A stretch of DNA of 48,940 nucleotides from Halomonas ramblicola (GTDB lineage: Bacteria > Pseudomonadota > Gammaproteobacteria > Pseudomonadales > Halomonadaceae). The position numbers and the translations under genes were made by a program. Location of the stretch: assembly GCF_030409215.1 (NCBI RefSeq), contig NZ_JAUFPL010000004.1:1-48940 (forward strand). Direction: 5' to 3'. How positions within the stretch are numbered: the stretch's first letter is position 1; every line of letters begins with the position of its first letter. The notes under the pieces were generated by a model that made no database searches, was not told the DNA's origin, and worked only from the letters and a program-made list of their open reading frames with translations. Shown one piece after another: positions 36,275 to 43,298 of the stretch.

Positions 36275-36390
36275 GTCCGGTCCGGAAAGTGTCCGTCCGT
36301 CCGCCCCCCTAAAGGGGGGCGGACGTATCGGACTGCGATCGCCGGACGCTTCGGACGTTTCGGACACCTAAACCGGACATTCGGACACCT
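36275..36390. other. Candidate replication origin: GTCCG/CGGAC iteron array around a hairpin
   Basis: Five GTCCG pentamers (starting at 36275, 36280, 36291, 36295 and 36299) lie left of a hairpin. Seven CGGAC pentamers, their reverse complement, lie to its right (36320, 36329, 36343, 36352, 36361, 36374 and 36382). The hairpin is a perfect 9-bp stem, CCGCCCCCC/GGGGGGCGG, at 36301-36322 with loop TAAA. TCGGACACCT is repeated exactly at 36360 and 36381, 21 bp or two helical turns apart. The array ends at the stop codon of the RepA-like ATPase gene. The layout fits an iteron origin or operator array. The rest of the gap (36004-36274) shows no gene. Confidence 0.7.
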
Positions 36391-37580
36391 CAACCCATCA
36401 GCTCGGCATAGGGATGGCACAGCCTGACGAGCCCCTTCTCCTCAAGCCGTTCCTTCGCCTCTGGCCACCGCCGGCGATCAAGGCCAGTGCGCTCCCTCCA
36501 CTCGGCGACCTCCACTCTGGCGGTGGAAGGATCTCCGCCACCTTGTTCAAGCCGTTCACGGTGTTCCTGGAAGAGCTGCGCCAGTGCATCCAGCGCGACC
36601 TGTTCGTTCTTGCCAAGCCGGATCGCGTCGGCTGCCTTCGGCTGGTAACCGCCAAGCTCGGCCAGCACCACTCCGAACACAGGGTTTCCGTCCTCGTCCC
36701 GCAGCGGAAGCTCCACGGACTCCATCTCGAACGACATCGGTTGTGGTGGCGCGGCGTCCTTCATCTTCTCCGAGCGCAACACGACATTGCCGCCGACGTC
36801 CTTGAAGATGCTGTATTCCGCATCCAGCGCCCCCCTCAGTGCCGTCGATCCGCGCGCACCCTGGCGGGCGTCCTTACCGGTGTGATGCACGACAAGCACT
36901 GTGGCTCCCCATTCCTGGCCTATCGCATCTAGGTTACGGACGAAGGCGCCCATGTCGGCGGCGCTGTTCTCGTCACCCTCGAAGTTCCTGGCGAGCGTGT
37001 CCACGATAATCAGAACCGGATCCTGTCCAGTCTGCTCGACGATCTCACTGATGTGAGCTCGCGCCATGGCCGCGGCGTCGGCCCGGTCAAGCTGGGTGCT
37101 CGTCCTGGATATGAATAGCGGCGCAAAAGCGAGAGACACCCCAGAATGTATCGACTTGGCCGAGCAGCGACGGACAACCCCCGCATGGCCTTCCCCGCAG
37201 ATATAGATCACGAGGCCTTTGGCCACTTCCCTACCGAAGCAAGGCATGCCAGTGGCCACACAGACCGCGATGTCGATGACAGCGAGGCTTTTCCCCGAGC
37301 CAGGCGGCCCGATTACAGCCCCGAAGGCGCCCCGCTCGAGGATGCCCTTGATCAGCCATTCTGGCGCCCTGGCGCTCTTGAGCAGGTCGCCGATACGGTC
37401 GAAGCCGAATCCCCGTCTCGATTTCTCCTGCGCCTCGGGCTCAGGGCCTTCGCCCTGGGGGCATTTGGGTGGGCTCGGTTCTCCCGCCGCCTCGCCATCG
37501 TTGGCCGCCTCGAGGGCGGTATGCAGCTGCCGGCGAACCTCATCTGGGCCACGGGCTTGGTGCAGGTCATTCCAATCCAT
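36390..37580 (-). CDS. RepA-like hexameric replicative ATPase/helicase of the satellite
   Basis: This 396-residue AAA_25/RecA-fold protein has Walker A GPPGSGKS at 91-98, Walker B VLIIVD at 189-194, an HHTGKD motif at 232-237 and an arginine-containing ARGSTALRGALD loop near 242. These are typical of RSF1010 RepA-type helicases found in plasmids, prophages and satellites. The C-terminal third (from about 310) looks like a winged-helix DNA-binding module (VAEWRERTGLDRRRWPEAKERLEEKGLVRL). The iteron array begins directly after the stop codon, so the protein probably drives autonomous replication of the excised element. A GAGAGG site precedes the start. Confidence 0.85.
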   Translation of the reverse strand: MDWNDLHQARGPDEVRRQLHTALEAANDGEAAGEPSPPKCPQGEGPEPEAQEKSRRGFGFDRIGDLLKSARAPEWLIKGILERGAFGAVIGPPGSGKSLAVIDIAVCVATGMPCFGREVAKGLVIYICGEGHAGVVRRCSAKSIHSGVSLAFAPLFISRTSTQLDRADAAAMARAHISEIVEQTGQDPVLIIVDTLARNFEGDENSAADMGAFVRNLDAIGQEWGATVLVVHHTGKDARQGARGSTALRGALDAEYSIFKDVGGNVVLRSEKMKDAAPPQPMSFEMESVELPLRDEDGNPVFGVVLAELGGYQPKAADAIRLGKNEQVALDALAQLFQEHRERLEQGGGDPSTARVEVAEWRERTGLDRRRWPEAKERLEEKGLVRLCHPYAELMG

Positions 37581-37667
37581 CAGCCACCTCTCGCGATCGA
37601 CGGCGCCTGATGGGGATGCTCTACGGCGGTGTATCGGCTATGATGAGAAGGCATGATGTTTGTTGAA

Positions 37668-37702
37668 GCCTCGCCGCTGGTGGCCGCCAGGGCGAGGCTT
37701 TC
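37668..37702. other. Strong hairpin between the AlpA-like and RepA-like genes
   Basis: AAGCCTCGCC (37668-37677) pairs perfectly with GGCGAGGCTT (37693-37702), with a further inner CTGG/CCAG pairing. It lies in the 130-bp leader of the rep gene. On the plus strand it is followed by TTCTGTT, and on the minus strand by CAACAAAC. It may be a terminator for a short plus-strand transcript or an attenuator controlling rep. Confidence 0.5.
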
Positions 37703-37710
37703 TGTTAACC

Positions 37711-37911
37711 TCATGATGCGACCTCCCTGCGCTCAGCTTCCCAACGCTCGAGGTCGCTCAGACGCCAGCGAGTACAGTTCTCGCCCAGCTTGACGGGGGC
37801 AGGGAATCGGCCTTGCCTCACCCACCTCCATATGGTTGGGACGCTGACATCTTCACGCCTCGCAACCTTGGGTGCGGACAGAAAGACAGGGCTATCAAGA
37901 GAGGGACTTTC
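37711..37911 (-). CDS. AlpA-family helix-turn-helix regulator
   Basis: This 66-residue protein shows the AlpA/MerR-like pattern VFLSAPKVARREDVSVPTIW followed by RWVRQGRFPAPVKLG and RWRLSDLERWEAERR. AlpA-like proteins activate integrase or replication genes in P4-like satellites and PICIs. I prefer the start at 37911, which has a GAGG upstream; an in-frame ATG at 37953 is also possible but lacks a good site. It lies upstream of the RepA-like gene. Confidence 0.8.
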   Translation of the reverse strand, partial: ESPSLDSPVFLSAPKVARREDVSVPTIWRWVRQGRFPAPVKLGENCTRWRLSDLERWEAERREVAS

Positions 37912-37989
37912 CATGCGGCTTAACCTCGTATCATGGCGGTTCGAGGTCAGCATGGCTCGGAGGGGTGGGGGGTGTGGCGGGCACTGCCC

Positions 37990-38523
37990 CTACTTTTTAC
38001 GGGGGTTTCTGGTATGGCGCTTGATGGTATCAGGTGAACATCCGAAGTGACGGGCGGCCTGGCGCTGTAATTCGGCATAGGAAAAGTCTGGGCGCCTCTC
38101 GGACAGATCTTCTATGTACGGCTGGTACGCGCCCCTTTGCTGCTGATAGTTGCGATTCTTCTCGTTCCCTCCCTTTCGAGCTCCTTCTCGGATAGGCGCA
38201 GACGTGTGCAGACTGAGGTTGTGTTTCAGCCGCTCGATATTCTCAGCCAGCACGACAAACAGTATCTTGGCATTTTCTTCATCGCCCCGCTGCAGCCAGC
38301 GGCGGCAACCCTGTATCTGGCCTGTGATCAACGGACCAAATTCCGAGGCGACAGATTCCGGGGCCCGTTCCAGGGCCCCCGGCAACTCTGCCTCTTGTTT
38401 ATCCAGCCAGTAAGCAGGATCCTGGGGCATCTCTGATCGCTTGGCGAGCAGCCGCATCTCCTCCCAGTAGTCGTCGGCAGCCTCGCACTCGGCGACGAAC
38501 TGCTCGAAGTTCGGGTCATCCAT
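37990..38523 (-). CDS. 177-aa satellite protein with a C-terminal DNA-binding-like end
   Basis: The N-terminal part is acidic and helical (FVAECEAADDYWEEMRLLAKR). The C-terminal part (YAELQRQAARHFGCSPDTIKRHTRNPRKK) looks like a helix-turn-helix followed by a basic tail. A GAGGGG ribosome binding site precedes the start. It lies between the integrase-proximal small gene and alpA, where regulatory or primase-helper genes are often found in satellites. I do not recognise the family. Confidence 0.65.
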   Translation of the reverse strand: MDDPNFEQFVAECEAADDYWEEMRLLAKRSEMPQDPAYWLDKQEAELPGALERAPESVASEFGPLITGQIQGCRRWLQRGDEENAKILFVVLAENIERLKHNLSLHTSAPIREGARKGGNEKNRNYQQQRGAYQPYIEDLSERRPDFSYAELQRQAARHFGCSPDTIKRHTRNPRKK

Positions 38524-38534
38524 GTTCGCGCCCC

Positions 38535-38759
38535 TCAGCGATTGAGCTTCCTGAGTTCCTCGAGGTGGTCAATAAGGCACTGCGTCACACTGGACACTGC
38601 CTCGGGAGGGTTAGGATCCCCACCGTTCTCGACGTCAATGAAATGGTTCGACAGGAATACCGCCAGGGCATGTGCCTTACGAGTATGCTCGTCGACCTGG
38701 TCGGCTCGCTCTACCTGGGTCAGCTCGGCTACTACGGTCGTGGTAGCATTGGATTGCAT
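38535..38759 (-). CDS. 74-aa satellite protein of unknown function
   Basis: With the start at 38759 (AGGAG upstream), this is a 74-residue, mainly helical protein containing THRKAHALAVFLSNHF-like sequence and ending in LIDHLEELRKLNR. It is followed by the 177-aa gene after 11 bp, so the two are probably co-translated. I recognise no domain. Confidence 0.6.
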   Translation of the reverse strand: MQSNATTTVVAELTQVERADQVDEHTRKAHALAVFLSNHFIDVENGGDPNPPEAVSSVTQCLIDHLEELRKLNR

Positions 38760-38827
38760 GTCGGCATCTCCTCTCAGTGGTTGCCGGTGTGCAGGCCCCG
38801 GGAAGCCCACCTCCCCGGGGCCACTTC

Positions 38828-40108
38828 TTACGCCTCCTTGCGAATCGGCGTCACGCTGCCCTGCGTGTCGCCCTCGGCGCAGAATTGCGCCCAGTCCTTC
38901 ATCAGCCGGCGTCGCTTCTCGAGCAGGTCGCCGCGGCGATAAGCGGCCTCGGCCTTGTTCTTGATGGTGTGGGCCAGGGCCATCTCGCAGATGTCGCCCG
39001 GGTAAGCGGTGCGCTCGCCGGCCCAGTCGCGGAACGTCGAGCGGAAGCCGTGGGCAGTGACGACGCCGTCGGTATTCGGGTCACGGTACTTCTGGCCTTC
39101 GGGCATGGCACTGTCCATCCGCTTGATGACGGCGGTCAGGGTGTTCTCGGACAGCAGCTTGCCGCGTGCCGATGGAAATACCAGGTCGGTGCCCTCATGT
39201 CTCGGAAGGGCTTTCAGCAGCGCCACCGCGGCCCGCGAGAGCGGCACGCGATGCTCCTTGCCCGCCTTCATGCGCTCGGCAGGAATCGTCCACAGACGCG
39301 CCCCCAGGTCGATCTCGCTCCAGCATGCCCCCTTGGCTTCGCGGGAGCGCGTGGCGGTCAGGATAGCGAACTCCAGGCAGCGGGCGCCGCCGCCCTCCAT
39401 GTCCGCCAGGTGGCGCATGAAGCGGGGCATGTCGTCGATCGGCAGGGCGGCATGGTGGCGCTTCGTGGCGACCTTGCTGGGGTTGGGTAGGCGGGCGTCC
39501 AGGTTCCCGCGCCAGCGGGCCGGGTTGTCGCCGGAGCGATGGCCGCCGGCGGTAGCCCAGTCGAGCACCTTCTCGACGCGCCCGCGAACACGCTTGGCGG
39601 TCTCGGTCTTGGCCAACCACAGGTTGTCCCGGGTCAGCAGGTCCTCGACATCGGCCAGGGTGATCTCATCCACGCGCTTCTGGCCGATGACGGGCGAGGC
39701 GTAGGTCGCCAGGGTGCTCTCCCACTGGGCGGCGTGCTTGGCGTTCTTGAACTCATGGCGCTTGAGGGTCAGGAACTTTCCCGCCGCTTCATCGAAGGTG
39801 AGGCGCTGCGTTTGCGCCTTCAGGGCCAGGCGGGCGGCGCGCTTCTCTTCTACCGGGTCGATGCCAGCGGTGATCTGCTCTCGCAGGGCGCGGGCCTTCG
39901 ACCGGGCGTCGGCCAGGGGGACGTCAGGGAAACCGCCCAGGCCGATGTCGCGGCGGCGATCCCCTATCTTGATACGCAGCACCCATGAGCGCGCGCCGGT
40001 CTTGGCCACCTGCAGTTGCAGGCCGGCCACGCCACCAACGGCATACAGCCCTGGCTCGGTGAGGCGCCTTACCTCGGCGGCGGACAGTTCGCGGGCTTTC
40101 TTGGGCAT
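38828..40108 (-). CDS. Tyrosine-type integrase of the P4/DUF4102 family
   Basis: This 426-residue site-specific recombinase has an N-terminal DUF4102 arm-binding domain (LTEPGLYAVGGVAGLQLQV, RRDIGLGGFPDVPLADAR), a core-binding domain at about 100-200 and a catalytic domain. The active-site residues are R254 (TATRSRE), H353 and R356 (HGFRSTFRDW), H380 and nucleophile Y390 (AYRRGD). Members of this family typically integrate into the 3' ends of tRNA genes, consistent with the tRNA-Ser att repeats here. A GGAGGAG site precedes the start at 40108. The right att repeat lies 148 bp upstream of the gene. Confidence 0.95.
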   Translation of the reverse strand: MPKKARELSAAEVRRLTEPGLYAVGGVAGLQLQVAKTGARSWVLRIKIGDRRRDIGLGGFPDVPLADARSKARALREQITAGIDPVEEKRAARLALKAQTQRLTFDEAAGKFLTLKRHEFKNAKHAAQWESTLATYASPVIGQKRVDEITLADVEDLLTRDNLWLAKTETAKRVRGRVEKVLDWATAGGHRSGDNPARWRGNLDARLPNPSKVATKRHHAALPIDDMPRFMRHLADMEGGGARCLEFAILTATRSREAKGACWSEIDLGARLWTIPAERMKAGKEHRVPLSRAAVALLKALPRHEGTDLVFPSARGKLLSENTLTAVIKRMDSAMPEGQKYRDPNTDGVVTAHGFRSTFRDWAGERTAYPGDICEMALAHTIKNKAEAAYRRGDLLEKRRRLMKDWAQFCAEGDTQGSVTPIRKEA

Positions 40109-40255
40109 CGTCGCTCCTCCAACCAACAACCCAACATAAGGGGTTCAATTGGATGGTAGGCGATGACACTAGATAACACAATATATTCAGCAATGGCGGT
40201 AGTTGTGGCGGGTATTCGACACGGCATGACACTCCATGAAATGTGGAAGCGGCGG

Positions 40256-40270
40256 CCTCCCCCTCCGCCA
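40256..40270 (+). repeat. attR: 15-bp copy of the tRNA-Ser 3' end
   Basis: CCTCCCCCTCCGCCA is identical to 31269-31283. It lies upstream of the integrase start and just before the strong terminator that probably belonged to the tRNA-Ser gene before integration. The interval 40109-40255 otherwise holds no gene and probably carries the integrase promoter and arm-binding sites. Confidence 0.85.
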
Positions 40271-40286
40271 CCGGATAGTGAAGCAA

Positions 40287-40317
40287 GGGGAACCAGGCAA
40301 CCGCCTGGTTCCCCTTT
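40287..40317 (+). terminator. Original rho-independent terminator of tRNA-Ser
   Basis: GGGGAACCAGGC (40287-40298) pairs perfectly over 12 bp with GCCTGGTTCCCC (40303-40314) around loop AACC, followed by TTT. It lies 17 bp beyond attR, so in an element-free chromosome it would directly follow tRNA-Ser. Confidence 0.85.
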
Positions 40318-40544
40318 CGCGTTTCGGCTGCGTGATATCGCACGGTGTCCGAGCTCCACCTCCCAGATATTGGCACTCCTGCGGCAGCCTGCTGTCCATG
40401 GGTTCCGCCGCTGGCGTGGCGGCACACCTGCTGGTCAACGCCCAGGCGTTCTAGCCAGCTGCGTACCGTGGTGCTGCAACGTGCCATGGGCTGGATCGAC
40501 CTGAGCGATACCGACACGCTGCGCCGGGCCGGGGGAGCGCCCGG
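40318..40544. other. Non-coding stretch right of the satellite
   Basis: No intact gene is visible between the tRNA terminator and the thioesterase stop codon. A short minus-strand frame (about 40340-40430, with LPQECQYLG) might be the remnant of a small lipoprotein gene, but I cannot identify it. A GC-rich inverted sequence near 40530-40545 may terminate the thioesterase operon. Confidence 0.35.
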
Positions 40545-41048
40545 TCAGCGCTCCGGCAGCACCGCATAGTCGCCACGCGCCTCGAGGCAGAGGGTATCGC
40601 CGCACCACAGGCGCTGCACCAGGGCGATGCGCCCCTTGCCGCGGTGCGCCAGGCGCTCGGCCAGCGCGTCGGGGCCGGCGGCGTCCTCGGGTTCGCACTC
40701 CAGGCGGTAGTCGCCAATCACCGGGGCCAGGAAGCGTTGGCCGGCCTCGGCCACCACCACGTCCCGGGCCAGGCCTCGGCGGCGCAGCCACAGGGTGGTC
40801 CAGCACCAGCCCAGCAGGGTGGCCTGGGCGGCCAGTGCGCCGCCGAAGCCGGTGCCCTTGTCGTTGAGTGAGGGGGCGAGCGCCAGCGACCAGCCCAGCC
40901 GGTCGCCGTCGCGGCGCATCTCGCGGATGCCCAGGTGGCCCACCATGGGAATCGCCTCGGCGAGCCAGGCGAGGAACTCGCCCGGGTCGTCCTCGCCGCC
41001 TTGCGCGGGCAGCGCCGGGCGGGGATGGGGAACGCCGATCTCGCGCAT
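40545..41048 (-). CDS. YiiD_C-type hotdog thioesterase domain protein
   Basis: This 167-residue protein has the hotdog-fold pattern of the YiiD C-terminal (thioesterase) family: MVGHLGIREM, LGWSLALAPSLNDKGTGFGGALAAQATL and the C-terminal beta strands ending LCLEARGDYAVL. It probably hydrolyses an acyl thioester, but its substrate is unknown. It follows the nitroreductase gene by 2 bp and is likely co-translated. I chose the start at 41048 because homologous sequence begins there; upstream codons look non-coding. Confidence 0.78.
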   Translation of the reverse strand: MREIGVPHPRPALPAQGGEDDPGEFLAWLAEAIPMVGHLGIREMRRDGDRLGWSLALAPSLNDKGTGFGGALAAQATLLGWCWTTLWLRRRGLARDVVVAEAGQRFLAPVIGDYRLECEPEDAAGPDALAERLAHRGKGRIALVQRLWCGDTLCLEARGDYAVLPER

Positions 41049-41050
41049 GC

Positions 41051-41611
41051 TCAGGTCCAGTGCTCCACGAAGTCGGCGATGCGGTGTTCGGCCAGCGGCT
41101 TGTGGCGCCCGCCGAGCCGGCCCAGGTAGACGAAGGCCACCACCTCGTCGTCCTCGTCCAGCCCCAGGCCCTTGCGCACCACGGGATCGAAGGCGTACTT
41201 GCCGCTGCGCCACATGGCGCCGAGCCCCTGGGCATGGGCCGCCAGCAGGATGCCGTGGGCGGCGCAGCCGGCGGAGATCACCTGCTCGATCTTCGGCACC
41301 TTGGGCACGTCCGGGGTGACCCGGGCGATCACCGCGATGATCATGGGCGCTCGCAGCGGCTTCTTGCGGGCGGCGTTCAGGGCCTCGTCGCCGATATGCG
41401 GGTCCTCGCGATACTCCGCCTCGGCGAACAGCTCGCCGAGGCGTTCGAGGCCCTCGCCGGAGAACTCGATGAAGCGCCAGGGGCGCAGCTCCCCGTGGTC
41501 CGGTGCACGCAGCGCCGCTCGGTAGATCGCCTCGAGCTGTTCGGGGCTGGGCGGCGGGCCCATCAGCTTGCCCATGGAACCGCGTTCGTGCAGCAGCGTC
41601 AGCGCATCCAT
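41051..41611 (-). CDS. YdjA-like NAD(P)H nitroreductase
   Basis: This 186-residue FMN-dependent nitroreductase-family protein starts with MDALTLLHERGSMGKLMGPPP, like YdjA, and contains APDHGELRPWRF (FMN phosphate contacts), the GCAAHGILLAAHAQGLGAMWRSG segment and the C-terminal VVAFVYLGRLG. It probably acts as a small dimeric oxidoreductase. A GGGAG site lies 7 nt before the start. It forms a two-gene operon with the thioesterase. Confidence 0.87.
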   Translation of the reverse strand: MDALTLLHERGSMGKLMGPPPSPEQLEAIYRAALRAPDHGELRPWRFIEFSGEGLERLGELFAEAEYREDPHIGDEALNAARKKPLRAPMIIAVIARVTPDVPKVPKIEQVISAGCAAHGILLAAHAQGLGAMWRSGKYAFDPVVRKGLGLDEDDEVVAFVYLGRLGGRHKPLAEHRIADFVEHWT

Positions 41612-41691
41612 CCGATGTCTCCCTTGGCCATGTTCAGACGAGAACCTTTCTCGCCACTCTACCAGCGCGCCGCCCTACTGTCGTGCCGGGC

Positions 41692-42528
41692 CTATTGTCT
41701 CGACAAGCGAAGGGGGGCGGGCGGACGCTCGCCGGGGCTGGCGCGCCAGGGGCTGATGTCCAGGCCACCGCGGCGCACGTAGCGCGCCAGCACCAGCAAC
41801 CGTTCGGGACGGGCGCGTTCCAGCAGGTCCATGAAGATATGCTCCACGCAGTGCTCGTGGAAGTCCTGGTGCTGGCGGTACCCGACCAGGTAGCGCAGCA
41901 ACCCCTCGCGGTCGAGCCGTGGCCCGCGGTAGCGGATCATCACGCTGCCCCAGTCGGGCTGGCCGGTGACCGGGCAGTTGGACTTGAGCAGGTGCGAATA
42001 GAGCGTCTCCTCGACGATCGCCTCCCCCGTCCGGAGGTGCTCGGCACTGGGCGTGTAGTCGGTGATCTCGATATCGAGGTCGTCGAGGCACTCGCCGGGC
42101 AGGCGCCGCGGCGTCAGCGCCGCGTCGTCCACGTCGAGCAGCTCGACGGTCACCGGCGCCCCGGCGGCCGCGGCCAGGTCACGCTCGAGGGTCTCGACCA
42201 CTCGCTCGCCGCTGTCGAAACGGGTCTGGTTGAAGCCATTGAGGTAGAGCTTCCACGACTTGGACTCGATCAGGTTCGGCGACTCCGCCGGCAGCCGGAA
42301 ACGCGCCACGGCCACCCGGGGCTTGCCCTTGGCATTGAGCCAGGAGAGCTCGAAGGCGTGCCACTCGTCCTCGCCGACGAAGGGCAGGGCCCCCTCGGCG
42401 ATGCCCAGCGGCGCCCGGTTGGCGGCGCGGGCAATGGGATAGAGCAGCCCGGCATCATAGCGCTCGGGATAGGCGGACTCGCGCCCCAGCGGGGCCTGGG
42501 CCAGGGTCTCGGGACGTTCGGCGGTCAT
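41692..42528 (-). CDS. queF: NADPH-dependent 7-cyano-7-deazaguanine reductase QueF
   Basis: This 278-residue protein has the two-domain (tunnel-fold) long form found in gammaproteobacteria. It carries the nucleophile C185 in SNCPVTGQPDW, the proton donor D192 and the NADPH-binding motif ESKSWKLYLNGFNQTRF. It reduces preQ0 to preQ1 in queuosine biosynthesis. Its start codon overlaps the stop of the yadH-like permease gene (ATGA), so it is translationally coupled to the ABC transporter genes. Confidence 0.95.
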   Translation of the reverse strand: MTAERPETLAQAPLGRESAYPERYDAGLLYPIARAANRAPLGIAEGALPFVGEDEWHAFELSWLNAKGKPRVAVARFRLPAESPNLIESKSWKLYLNGFNQTRFDSGERVVETLERDLAAAAGAPVTVELLDVDDAALTPRRLPGECLDDLDIEITDYTPSAEHLRTGEAIVEETLYSHLLKSNCPVTGQPDWGSVMIRYRGPRLDREGLLRYLVGYRQHQDFHEHCVEHIFMDLLERARPERLLVLARYVRRGGLDISPWRASPGERPPAPLRLSRQ

Positions 42529-43298
42529 GAGCGGATCCCCTTGCCGTGCTCGAGCATCCACAGGGCGATGCCGAACAGCACGACGATGAAGGCGAGGATG
42601 GCGGCCAGCGCCCAGCCCACCGGGATGTCGGAGACGCCCAGGAAACCGTAGCGGAAGACGTTGACCATGTAGAGGATGGGGTTGAGCATCGACACGCCCT
42701 GCCACAGGTCCGGCAGCAGCGAGATCGAGTAGAAGACCCCGCCCAGGTAGGTCAGCGGCGTGAGGATGAAGGTCGGCACGATGGAGATGTCGTCGAACTT
42801 CTTGCCCAGCAGGGCGTTGATGAAGCCGCCGATGGCGAACAGCGCCGCGGTGAGCACCACCACCAGCACGGTCAGCAGCGGGTGCGCCACGCTGAGGCGG
42901 GTGAAGAACAGCGACACCAGGGTCACGATCACCCCCACCCCCAGGCCGCGGGTCATGCCGCCCAGCACGAAGCCGGCCAGGATCACCCAGTTGGGCATGG
43001 GCGAGACCATCATCTCCTCCACGCTGCGCTGGAACTTGTTGGAGAAGAAGCTCGAGGCCACGTTGGAGTAGCTGTTGGTGATCACCGCCATCATGATCAG
43101 CCCCGGGACGATGAAGTCCATGTAGGTGTAGCCGTCCATCTCGCCGATGCGCGAGCCGATCAGGTTGCCGAAGATGATGAAGTACATGGTCATGGTGATC
43201 GAGGGCGGCAGCAGGGTCTGCGGCCAGATGCGCGTGAAGCGCTTGATCTCCTTGAGCACCAGGGTCCAGAGGGCGATGGCGATCTGACGGGGATTCAT
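42525..43298 (-). CDS. yadH: ABC-2-type transporter permease, YadH-like
   Basis: This 257-residue membrane protein has six hydrophobic segments and the ABC-2 pattern: ALWTLVLKEIKRFTRIWPQTLLPP at the start, FSNKFQRSVEEMMVSPMP, and LTYLGGVFYSISLLPDLWQ near the fifth helix. It forms the exporter with the ATPase gene that overlaps it by 4 bp. The YadGH pair is widespread, but its substrate is not established. The start overlaps the stop of the upstream ATPase gene in ATGA form. Confidence 0.88.
   Translation of the reverse strand: MNPRQIAIALWTLVLKEIKRFTRIWPQTLLPPSITMTMYFIIFGNLIGSRIGEMDGYTYMDFIVPGLIMMAVITNSYSNVASSFFSNKFQRSVEEMMVSPMPNWVILAGFVLGGMTRGLGVGVIVTLVSLFFTRLSVAHPLLTVLVVVLTAALFAIGGFINALLGKKFDDISIVPTFILTPLTYLGGVFYSISLLPDLWQGVSMLNPILYMVNVFRYGFLGVSDIPVGWALAAILAFIVVLFGIALWMLEHGKGIRS

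Larger units (their letters stand above)
31284..40270 (-). mobile_element. tRNA-Ser-integrated phage satellite carrying capsid and tape-measure genes
   Basis: The 9-kb element is bounded by 15-bp att repeats and has a tyrosine integrase beside the right one. All genes lie on the minus strand in the order integrase, 74-aa, 177-aa, AlpA-like, RepA-like ATPase, iteron array, 95-aa, 95-aa HTH, major capsid, 40-aa, 97-aa, tape measure, 78-aa. No terminase, portal, protease, tail tube, baseplate, fibre, holin or lysin is encoded. The order int-alpA-rep-origin-capsid resembles capsid-forming phage-inducible chromosomal islands. The alternative is a shrunken prophage, but the tight gene packing, ribosome binding sites and unbroken frames argue for a maintained element. 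Confidence 0.75.

Noticed and set aside
36275..36390. The pentamer array as a CRISPR
   Set aside because: The repeats are only 5-10 bp, occur in two orientations around a hairpin and have no spacer-like units or cas genes.
36176..36420. Short minus-strand frames across the pentamer array
   Set aside because: Their sequence is simply translation of the repeats. They have no ribosome binding site or domain and conflict with the rep gene end.
31284..40270. An intact tailed prophage
   Set aside because: Terminase, portal, protease, tail tube, baseplate, fibre and lysis genes are all missing, and the 9-kb size is too small.
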